Origin: Capsaspora owczarzaki ATCC 30864
Taxonomy: Eukaryota > Opisthokonta > Filasterea
DNA: 62,212 nt
NCBI RefSeq assembly: GCF_000151315.2
Contig: NW_011887293.1
Span: 2,514,669 to 2,576,880, forward strand
Direction: 5' to 3'
This document shows, piece after piece, positions 28,799 to 38,648 of the stretch. How positions within the stretch are numbered: position 1 is the first letter of the stretch; every line of letters starts with the position of its first letter. Position numbers and translations under genes: made by a program. The notes beneath the pieces were generated by a model. The model saw only the letters and a list, made by a program, of their open reading frames with translations, searched no databases and was not told the DNA's origin.

Positions 28799-31700
28799 AT
28801 GACTGATTCGACTTCTCGGAAGGCGCTCTTGCAGCCGAGGCTGTCGCTGGGACTGCTAGTTCTACACGTTCTGCTTGGGCTGCTAGTGATGGAAGCGTCG
28901 GCGGCGTACAGAGGTGGGTGTGTTGGATGAAGCGAGTGCTTCTTGATGGCTAAGCCATATGGTGTTGTGGTGAAGGAGCGATAGCGCATGATTGCATGTG
29001 AACGAGTCAGCGAGTGTGCGAGGGATTTGATGAGTGCGATTGGGCGGAGGGAATCGCCGTCTCAGAGCAGGCCGCAGGGTGAGAGTGCGAGGGCGTGAGA
29101 GGGGAAAGTGTGGATTTTGATTGCGATTCGATTTGAGCCCACTGTTCCTCACTCACTTGCCATGCGTTGGGTCGTTTTCGGCTTTGATTGCTTGTGGCTT
29201 AGGGGCTTCGTTTTTACCGACCGCGGCGGATGAGATTGTGAGAGCTGCGGGAACTGGAGTGGTGGACAACCTCGCCTCCGCGCAATGTCCCTCTGGCAAA
29301 AGCATCATTTGGGGCTTCAAATGGTCGTAAGTCGCTGTCTCGAGTTGCTTGTTTGTTCGAGGCAGCATGGAGAGCTCATCCCTTTTTGGAAACTAGGTGG
29401 TCGACTGGTCAAGACAGTTTACCATCATGCTTCGCAGACAATAACGGGCCGTGCAATAGTACGTGATTGTGATTTTTGAGCGCCTCGTTCTGCACGTTGC
29501 TTATTATTATGGCATTTCAGTTGGCGCCACCAGTTGCTCGAGTTCTGTATGCTCACAGAGTACTACCAGACAGTACATCATCATTGTTTGTCGAGCGGGC
29601 GCTGCCATCACCGGTTTGACGCAGCAGACGGCTTATGGTGCTGGGGCGCAAACCGCCTCCTGTCCTGCTGGCACCGTCATTGTTTATGGGTTTTCCTTCT
29701 TCATGAGCGACGGACTGGCCAACACCAACTGTCTCTACAACAACAAGGTCTGCGATCTGGGCCAGCAATCTTGTTCAACTTCTAGCTGCTCAACAAGGCA
29801 TTGTGGCGGAAGTGGGGGCGATGAGTATTCGTTCATCTACCTCCTGTGCATGCCATCCGCAGCAGTAACATTGAGCTCTGCAGATTTCGTGTCGAAGACA
29901 GGAACATCGGGCGCTGATAGCGTTGCTTGCCCGGACACTTCCAATTACAAAATCAAGTTTGGCGTGGCAATGCATGAAACGGGTTTTTATTACGACCAAA
30001 ATCCGTCCAACTGCCTCATGTTAAACAATCAGGCTGCTACGTATAACAGCGACATTCTTAATCATGTCGCTTGCGACACCTACGACGACAGTTGCAACAA
30101 CGACCAGTTCTTCCTGCACGCCATCTGCGTGGACGTCAGCGCACCTTCCACGCCCTCCATCACTTCACCGACCCAAAATCAGATCGTTCGGACCAACTCG
30201 GTCACATGGACTTTTACGGCGACCGACGCTCAGTCCGGCATTGACCACTACGAGTGCCAGTTTTCGTCGAGTGGCGCATGGACGACTTGCACTTCCAATC
30301 AAGTGTCGACCTTGGATGTGGGCACCTATTCTTTCCAAGTTCGCGCTGTCAACGGAGCGGGCCTGACATCATCCAGCTCGGCGCTCACATTCTCGGTTGC
30401 GTGCCCCTCGGAGTGCGCTACTTGCAGTCCATCCGATGTGAATGTGTGCCAATCGTGTGCGTCTGGATTCTACTTGTCTGGAACATCGTGCGTCTCGACC
30501 TGCCCTGAACCAAACTGGGGCAAGCCTGACGGCACCTGTGGCGATTCCTGTCCTGCGAACAAGTATGGAGACATACACCAAAGTCGTGCGTGTGTTTCAA
30601 CTTGCACGAATTTCGCGCCAGCGAATGCATCGCCGAGCACAAGAGTTTGCGTTGACCAATGTCCTAGCCCATATTATGCCGATTCCAGCAACCACCTTTG
30701 TGTTGAAAGCTGTCCTGCTCCCAACTATTTTGGTGATGCTTCTCGAAACTGTGTCACACCCTGCCCCGATGGAACGTACGGAAACCCCTTGAGTTCTCCT
30801 CGTGTTTGCGTGTCAGCTTGCACAGGCGGGTACTATGCCGAGCCAATCAGCAAGGTTTGTGTCCAGACTTGTCCTGCTGGGACTTATGGCGACGGTCTGC
30901 GGACTCCGCCGTCGTGCTCGGCGAGCTGCACTAGTGGCACCTTGAAAGATGACAGCACTCGACAATGTGTTGCGAATTGCCCAGCCAACTCTTGGGCGGA
31001 TTCTCCGACTGGAAGCTGTGCTTCGAGCTGTTCTTCGGGACTTGTCAAACAAAATTCAACTTGGACGTGCGTGACTGCATGTGATGGGAGCCTCTTTGCA
31101 GATTCTTCAAGCGGATCGTGCGTTGTGTCATGTCTGTCGCCGACGTACGCAAATTCTCTTGCTACTCCGCCATCGTGCTCGGCGAGCTGCACTGGTGGAC
31201 GCTTCAAAGATGACAACACTCGACAATGTGTTGCGAATTGCCCAGCCAACTCTTGGGCCGATCCCTCAACTAGCAGCTGTGCCTCGACCTGCTCCGTCGG
31301 GCTTGCGCACAATGCCACCTGGTCTTGCGTCAACACTTGCACTGTCGGCTATGCCGACAACTCGACTCAGTCGTGCGTGACTCGATGCCCAAGCGGCACT
31401 TTTGCTTTGAAGCCGTCTCATTCATGCGTCGCTGCGTGCCCATCTGGCTACAACGCCTCCAACTCCACCAGCTCGTGCGATGACGGCTCTTCTGGCGCTC
31501 AAAGCAATGGTGGCAGCAGCCGTGTTGCCGCAGCTGCTGGAGCCGCAGCAGCAGGCGTCGTTGTTCTGATTGCGATCGTGGTCGCGGTTGTACTTTTGCG
31601 TCGAAGGAAGCAAGGCCGCAGCAACCACAAGATGGAAAGCACTTCCGCTTCTATCGAAATGACCAACCCGAACTTTGCTTTGAGCCACGATCCAGTCTAC

Positions 31701-33002
31701 GATGTTGCTGGTCAAACCAAGCAAAAGAGCTCTTACCCTGCCTCGGCTGACTACGCACTGCCGCTCAAGCCAAACCCCAGCGATCCCGAGTATGCCGCGG
31801 TCGGAGGATTGCCTTATTCTACGCCGTCAATTGAGTACAGCCTTGCAGTGGTCTCAACATCTGCAATGCTGTCATCGCAGATAGCCACTGGCGAGCGCAA
31901 GCTGCTCGGACGAGGCGCCTTTGGAGAAGTGTTTTCCGCGAACGTGTCCATTGCCCTCATTGCTCCCCAGCATCGCCACCTGTTTGCCCCTGGCGCGCAG
32001 ACGGTGGATGTCGCAGTCAAGACTCTGCAATTGGATGCGAACGTTCGAGCGGAGCAAGACTTTGTGCACGAGGCCGAGCTCTTGCGCAGGCTGAACCACA
32101 CCAACATTGTCAATGTCCTCGCGGTGCTCCCAGCCGGACGAGGTCAGCCGCAAATGCTCGTTCTGGAGTATGTGCCGTATGGTAAGTTCTTGACATACAG
32201 TCGTAGTTCCAGCTGGTGAAGCGGATTTTCATTGGTGTTCACTTTCATGAAAACTCTACAGGTGATCTCCGCAATCTGCTCCGGAAATCGGCAAAGAGTG
32301 GTGTCGTCTGGTCGCTAGACGAGTATGTGCATGTGGCTACCGGTGTTGCCGAAGGCATGGCGTACTTGGAGCAATCGCGTGTGCTTCATCGTGATTTGGC
32401 CGCACGGAATATCCTTGTTGGCGAGCATCTGGTCGCCAAGATTGCCGACTTTGGCTTATCCAGGGAGCTGAACGACAAGGACTATTACAAGTTGCAGTCG
32501 AAGCAGAAGTTGCCGATTCGCGTAAGTCGATTAATTGCCGAGGACGCTTTGGGTCGATGGTTTGTTGTTTCTTGTGGCCTTGTATTTACACTCGGGTGCA
32601 TAATAGTGGATGGCGCCCGAAACACTCAACTATCGCAAGTTCTCGAGCCAATCGGATGTATTCTCGTATGGCGTTGTGCTTTGTAAGTTGGATTTGCACT
32701 TGTCGAGCAAAGGTTGAATTCCGCGACGTTGCTCACGCTTGCCTTTTGAATCAGGGGAGCTCTTTACAATGGGCCAAGTACCCTGGGCGAAGGTCGAACG
32801 CGAGCAGTACCTTGTGGGTCTGGAGCGCGGCGATCGTTTGCCGCACCCTCGGGACTGTCCTGCGCAACTCTACTCGCTGATGTTGACGACCTGGGAATGG
32901 GAACCCTCTGCACGCCCTTCGTTTGCCGACTGCGTGCTTTTGCTTCAGCAGGGCCGTTCGCCACGCGGCACAGTTCGCGATTTGGGGGCTTTGGTGCATT
33001 GA
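28799..33002 (+). CDS. Receptor tyrosine kinase with Cys-rich ectodomain
   Basis: Seven exons in phase: 28799-28913, 29203-29326, 29397-29458, 29521-32181, 32262-32521, 32607-32682 and 32755-33002; 1181 residues. Signal peptide at 1-36 (LGLLVLHVLLGLLVMEASA). Residues about 45-305 are three tandem copies of a roughly 85-residue Cys module. A beta-sandwich-like domain (about 309-395; TPSITSPTQNQI, YSFQVRAVNGAG) is followed by a long furin-like Cys-repeat array to about 740. The TM helix is at about 775-797, followed by RRRK. The kinase has GRGAFGEVF, VDVAVK (Lys about 934), HRDLAARN (Asp1032), DFG (Asp1050), activation-loop YY and IRWMAPE, so it looks active; HRDLAARN marks a tyrosine kinase. 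The juxtamembrane part has Tyr sites (DPVYDVAG, DPEYAAVG). It should sense an extracellular ligand. Unicellular holozoans carry many such private RTKs. Confidence 0.94.
30899..31306 (+). repeat. Direct repeat of about 147 bp inside the RTK ectodomain
   Basis: The block at about 30899-31045 recurs at about 31160-31306, offset 261 bp (87 codons). It includes a perfect stretch of more than 35 bases (coding RQCVANCPANSWAD). The repeat is in frame and duplicates part of the Cys-rich array. Confidence 0.85.
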
Positions 33003-33499
33003 TTTGTCGATGAACGCTTCTCCAAGCCCTGGTCTTGCCATGTACTTATTATCACTATGGTATACTAACATGCGATGGTGGAATCGGGAAGAATAGACCC
33101 GACAAGAATAGAAGGAGGGCAGCAATGAACAGCTAAGCCAGTTTGCTGTGTGTTGACAACTCAACAATTGCGGCGCGTGTTTGTTTGTTTGTTTGCATTT
33201 GTCTCCACTTGTTTGGATTGTCTGTGCTTTGAATACACCGCACGGCACGTATTTTGACGAATACAACTTTACGTTGAACACTCCAAATGTCTTCTGCTGG
33301 ATCACCCACACAAGCACCAGTCAAAGAGAAGGAGATGCCTTACCCGAAATCGCCTTCGCTCCAATCTCGCCAATCTGAGGCAGAGGCCTTTCCACAATGC
33401 GGCTCACATTAACACGAGTTCTGAGCCTCCATGACGAAATGACACAACTTAAACTGGTAGTCCAGTCTCCATTCTCTCACTTTTTTTTTCTTTCACAAG
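33003..33499. other. Intergenic, RTK to first PX-RING gene
   Basis: A 497-bp space between two plus-strand genes, with the RTK 3' UTR and the PX-RING promoter. A T/TC-rich tract lies at 33481-33495 just before the next ATG. No gene is seen. Confidence 0.5.
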
Positions 33500-35896
33500 A
33501 TGTCAACGCGCGTGTCGATTGTTCGCGCTCCGCTGCAAGCCACATTGAACGTGACCCCCGTGACGCACACACTGCTGCAGCTGCACCTGCCAACCCATCA
33601 CGACCACGACCACGACCACAACAGTGATGACACTGCAACCACCCCAACAGAGCTCCAGCAACAGCAGCAACAACAGCAGCAGCAGCAGCATGGATGGCTT
33701 GCAAGCTCAACGCCTGGCACTCCGCCCACACCCGCCACCTCGCCCGCAACCACGCTGACACAGCCGCCCAAGCTGCACGACGCCACCCCACAGCAAACAC
33801 ATACACAACAGCAGGCTCAGCAAACCCCGCAACCCCAACCCCAACAGCAGCCACCGAACAAGCATCGCGTGCCTGCCCCGCCGTCCATTCTTGAACAAGC
33901 AGCCGCGCGTGCCACCAAGACCATGGTATGTTCTCTTTCTCTCTCTCTCTCCGCGTTCTCTCTCCTCATCAACTCATCGTGGCTTCTCACTGTGCAGTTG
34001 AGTGCGACTACTCACAAGACGAAGGCGGAGGGTTGTTCTTGTATTGGAATCGCGTCGTGTGTGGGGCAATGCGCAAAATTCTCCCATTCCACTCTCACGC
34101 ACTCCTTCCCTCTCCTTCCCTCTCCCTCTCCCTCTCCCTCACTCACTCGCTTCTCTCTGCTCTCCTGCTTGAGCTTCTTCTGTTTGTTAACAAAAAATCA
34201 TGACAAAATCCTTTTCAAAAAAAAAAAAAAAGAAAAAAAAAGTCAGCAGGACAAATTAGCCACGAGTTTCAGCCTAATTTTTCAATTCACTATTCAGTAT
34301 AAATCGACCCATCACAGTTTTGTAGGGATTGTCGGGGTGCTTTTGTGAGCCGCATCCTATGATTTCCCTTTCTTGTCTTCCCATTGGCTGCACATGACGC
34401 GGCTCGTGCTCCATGTCAGCAGGCCAAAATGCCACCCCCCCGATTCGCCCCCCGTGAGTGCCAGAGTGGCGCTACAAATATTCAAGCCATTCCACTGAGA
34501 AGGACGCAGTGAGAGAATGAGTGCGATAGAGCAGCGAGTGAGTGGGTTTGGCGGGTTTTTCCGCTCCTTCTCGCTTTTCATTGCGCAAGAACACCAACGC
34601 ATCGACCCAGCATCCCAGCAAACCCAAAGTCGTGTGCTCAAAAATGAGCCTATGTGGTGTATTGCTCGTTCCGTGAGCACATATGTCTCTAGGTTCAAAT
34701 TGTGTCCCCTCCATCTGCCATTCCAATGGCAGAGAAATGGCCACACTTTTTTCCCCTTTGTTGAGCTGTTTCGCCACTTCCGTTTCGTCGTTTCGTCATG
34801 GTGACAGTGATGATGACACAAAAATTCACTTAGACTCACACAAAACACACACAACTTGATTTTGGCAGTTCACACCCCATCTCAAGCCGGGCCGGTCATT
34901 GCTGCAGGTACAGTAAAACCACCTAGACGACACTTTGTAGCCTTGCCAATCACTCAACTTCCCCGTCTTGTCTTGTGACAGATTGCTGCGGCCATCCCAG
35001 AGGCAAACATCACCCCGAGCACGTCGGACTTTGGGAATCCTTTCGTCACGTACAAGCTGCAAATAACCCTCTCGAGCCAAGTCGAGGCTGCAGATCCCAT
35101 CAAGCGCACGCGCACCTTCACGCTGAACAAGCGATACTCGGAGTTCTTTGACCTGTTTGTGACGGTAAGCCTGCACACCGAGACAGAACGGAAGCATCTC
35201 GCTTTTTGACAGTTCACTCACTTTTTTTCTTTCTCTCTCTCTCTCTGGCAGCTCGCAATCGAATTGCCCGGATCATTTATCAGCGACTCGTACCCTCCCT
35301 TCCCAACAAAGGTCATCTTTGGCAACTTTTCTGCAAGGTTTATCGAGAGCCGCCGAAGAGCGCTCGAGCAGTTTTTGCAATACCTCGTCAACGACGAGAC
35401 GATTGTTGCCAGCGCGACTCTGAAGACATTCCTGAGCCTCTCGCAATTGGTAACGATGGATAGATTTGCAGCAGCTGCCGTTCTTGAGTTCCACCTCTGT
35501 TTCCCCCCCTCCCTTTTTTTTTCCCGCTCGTCGCTCACTTGCTCGCTTTGCACTTTGCCCACTTTCACACTCGGACAGCAACATGAGCTCCACACCATTC
35601 ACCGCACGAGCGCCCATTCCGACGGCTCGCTGGACACAAACTTGTCTGCCGAGGAATCCCTTCGGCTGATCCAGAATCTGCGAACCGAGCGCCGAAACGA
35701 TCTCAACGAGTTCCGCACTGCCTTGCATGCCAAGGAAGCCGGCCACCTCACCTGCAAGATTTGCTTCGATCGCAACGTCGAGGTGACTCTGTATCCCTGC
35801 GGCCACACGTTCATGTGCGAGCGTTGCGCTCGCCGTTTCGAAACCTGCCCAGTCTGCGCGCGCGGCTTCAACTTTTACTGGAAGGTTTACTTTTGA
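33500..35896 (+). CDS. PX domain and C-terminal RING protein, paralog 1
   Basis: Four exons in phase 0: 33500-33925, 34982-35164, 35252-35449 and 35579-35896; 374 residues. Exon 1 codes a disordered 142-residue head with an Asp/His repeat, a Gln run and Pro/Thr/Gln-rich sequence. Exons 2-3 code a PX domain: FVTYKLQITL, FTLNKRYSEFFDLF with the R-Y/F motif typical of phosphoinositide binding, then a Pro-rich loop (SDSYPPFPTK) and ESRRRALEQFLQYLV. A linker (TSAHSDGSLDTNLS) and a helix (LIQNLRTERRND) lead to a RING: CKICFDRNVEV, PCGHTFMCERC, CPVC, ending FYWKVYF. The RING resembles the short C-terminal RINGs of IAP and MUL1 E3 ligases. A membrane-recruited ubiquitin ligase on endosome-like membranes is inference. 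The first intron (1.06 kb) is the longest in the window. Confidence 0.88.
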
Positions 35897-36655
35897 AGAC
35901 CATCTTCTATTTTCATCCCCCCCTCCTCTTCTTCTTGTACTGGCGCTCTTCTCCACACTTCCTTTAGTTTTGATTGATTCACTGTTTTCTTTTTGTACTT
36001 TAACCCGTTTGTGTCTTGATTCATGTTCTCGCTTCTCTCGTCTCTCGCTTCATTTGTTTTCTGTTGTTCGCCCCGCTTCCCTTCTTGTGTTTCCTGCATG
36101 CCAATGTTGTTGTTTGTTTGTTTGCGTTGTCATCTCATCGTTGTACCATCTCCCATCGTTTTGTTGTTTTTGTTGTTTTTTGTCTGACTGTATCGCTTTT
36201 TTTTTTTTTTTTGGTCTGTGTTCTGTTGCATTCCGCAACCCCCCTCATTTGTACTACTTACTTGTTATAATACGACTCGACTGTTTTTTAACACGTTTAC
36301 GTAATGATACAACATGATATCCTGTCCGCATGCACTTTATTTGGGATTCCCCAGCTTAATAACATCGGGCACAACATGATTAGATGGATGCATGACTGGT
36401 CCTTCACGACCAACCCGGTAGCTAGCTGACTTGTCTACCATTCGTTTGTGCATCTCGGTGGGCTCCTCGACGAGCGGGGACATCGAAACAAGCGACAACA
36501 ACAACAAACCAAAATCCTTCGACGAATGAGCGCGGGAATCCCACAAAAGAGGCGTTTTGCGTTGTGCCCTATTTAAGGTTCAGAGCGAATTGAGTGATTT
36601 TGTTCTCAGTCCTCAAAACAACCATACAATTCGTTTTGATCAAAACACGCAACTC
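35897..36655. other. Intergenic between the two PX-RING paralogs
   Basis: A 759-bp T-rich stretch holding the 3' UTR of the first PX-RING gene and the promoter of the second. The reading frames here are repetitive Phe/Leu/Cys strings. No gene is seen. Confidence 0.5.
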
Positions 36656-38313
36656 ATGAATAGCGCAGAGTTCGAGTTTCAACCACAAGGACGCTCTGCA
36701 CCACAGTTTGAGGTAAAAGTCTCACGGAGCACAAGCAGTTCCGACACGCTCCCCATATACTACACCAGTTGCATCCCATACCACAATATTAGCGCCCGGA
36801 TGTCGGGGATTGTGGGGGAATGGATGTGCGATTTTCCGATCGTGCCGCTAAGATTGCTGTAGCTCGCGAGCATTGACGATCTGGCCGCGTTCACCCCAAA
36901 CACGCACTCAAACAAGACATTCAATGCAAAGAGTTTGGCAGCGTGATTGTCCACGAGCCTGGATGTTTGCAAGACTGGGGAAAGTTGGCAAGGTGCATCA
37001 CACAGCAAAAGAACCACTGTGCCGCTCAAAACTTAAAATGGCCCATCCGCTCTCACACTTTATCTGTCCACATACGACATAAACACACGCAATCTAAAAT
37101 TTCAATACAACAGTATGAGGGTGGATTATTACCGAGTCTGGGCGTTTGCCATACGGGGGAAGTTGGTGCGGCGTGCACAAAGAATGTACCACACAGCTAG
37201 ACAGCCAGGCCAGGCCGGTACACAAGCCGGTAAACAAGCCGGTAAACAAACCGGTAAACAAGCCGGTAAACAAACCGTCCACACCCGGCTTACTACGAGA
37301 CGGCCAAGCCGTGTAGTCCGATCCCATACACTATCCAACTTAGTTTGACAATGTGCAGTCCGCAGGTTCATGTGGTGATTCCGAAGGAACACATTGCCCC
37401 ATGCGAATCTACCTATGGCAGTCCATTGGTTCAGTACAAAATCATCGTCACGTTTGAAAGCGCGACGACTCGCAAGCTCGACTTTGTAGTGAGGAAGAGA
37501 TTTTCGGAAATCCGCGAAATGTACGATGGTGTAAGTCGCGCACCTCCACGAGCCGCAATACCGCATTGAGTAATGAGGGTAACATCACCTCACATTGCTT
37601 GTACATCTCCAATTTCAGCTTCGCGTCAAGTTTCCTGAGCTGTTCAAAGACGAACGCTGCCCACCCTTTCCAGCGGGAGCAATTTTTGGCCTCTACAATG
37701 TCACGTTTATCGACACCCGACGAGTCGCGTTCGAGAAACTCTTCCAATACATCGTCAGCCAAAAGGAACTCAAGTGTAGCGATAAGCTTTCACAATTCTT
37801 GGAGTATTCGGTGAGAGCTTGCGATCGCGTTGAACAGTCCGAGTAGTCTCAACATTCGAGCTCACGTGCTGCTTCCGTTGCTGATTGGGATGGTGCTCGC
37901 AGAATCTCCTCAAGGCCCTCAGTCGTCAAGCAGATCAAGCATCTCAAGTACCGAGGCACGCAAACCCTGGGGCTCCTCGGACCAGCGTGCATTCTGATGG
38001 CTCGTTGGATGCCACCTTGTCTTTTCAGGAAGCCATTTTGCTGATCAAAAGCCTGCGCAAGGAGCGCGAGAATGAGCACGCAGCATTTGCGGAAATACGC
38101 CGTCTTGCAGAATTGGATTTTGAGAACGAAGTGCAGGCTCGTGTCGAAGAATCCAGTCCCGTTTGCAAGATTTGCTGGCTGAAGTCAGTTGAAGTGACTC
38201 TCGTTCCTTGTGGACACACAGTCATGTGCGAAAAGTGCGCGACCGATTGCCCCGGTCACCGTTGCCCCTTCTGCAACGTGGAGTTTACCCAGTCGCTGAA
38301 AGTGTTTTTCTAG
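36656..38313 (+). CDS. PX domain and C-terminal RING protein, paralog 2
   Basis: Four exons modelled in phase 0: 36656-36712, 37366-37530, 37619-37810 and 37903-38313; 274 residues. The exon boundaries fall at the same protein positions as in paralog 1, and exon 2 starts VHVVIPKEHIAP against IAAAIPEANITP there. This is why I prefer the spliced start at 36656 over the in-frame ATG at 37351, which would give 260 residues. The PX part reads LVQYKIIVTF, VRKRFSEIREMY and DERCPPFPAGAIFG. The same linker signature (TSVHSDGSLDATLS) precedes the RING: CKICWLKSVEV, PCGHTVMCEKC, CPFC, ending SLKVFF. The disordered Gln-rich head of paralog 1 is missing. Function is inferred as for paralog 1. Exon 1 is tentative; the rest is solid. 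Confidence 0.85.
37211..37276 (+). repeat. 12-bp minisatellite in PX-RING 2 intron
   Basis: About 5.5 copies of a 12-base unit (CAAGCCGGTAAA with G/A variation at one site) lie in the first intron of the second PX-RING gene. Confidence 0.9.
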
Positions 38314-38648
38314 AGCGACAGCATCGGGTCCTCGTCGACTTGGTCTCATCATCGCGTTCTTGCACATCTTTTCTTTTCAATTTGTTGATACTATTTTCTT
38401 CATGGTGCATATGCCTGTTCTATTTGTCGATTTTCCGGCACCACTGCTGTTTGTGTTTGTTCTCAATACAATCAAATTCACGCACTGCCATCCAAACACA
38501 GGCTTCAGCACAAACCAGTTGCAATACAACCACGAAAACAAGCACGAGAGGTGTTTACCACGGTAGATCTGGTATATTTGATTTCTAAATGCACCAACAC
38601 AAACACCAACAACACAACAGCACCACTACAACAACAACAACAAAACCA
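38314..38648. other. Convergent 3' region, PX-RING 2 / PLEKHA-like
   Basis: A 335-bp space between two genes that end tail to tail. It holds both 3' UTRs and a CAA/ACA-rich tract at about 38590-38650. No gene is seen. Confidence 0.5.

Noticed and set aside
34680-34710. GGTTCAAATTG, similar to a tRNA B-box
   Set aside because: No matching A-box, anticodon arm or acceptor stem could be paired around it.
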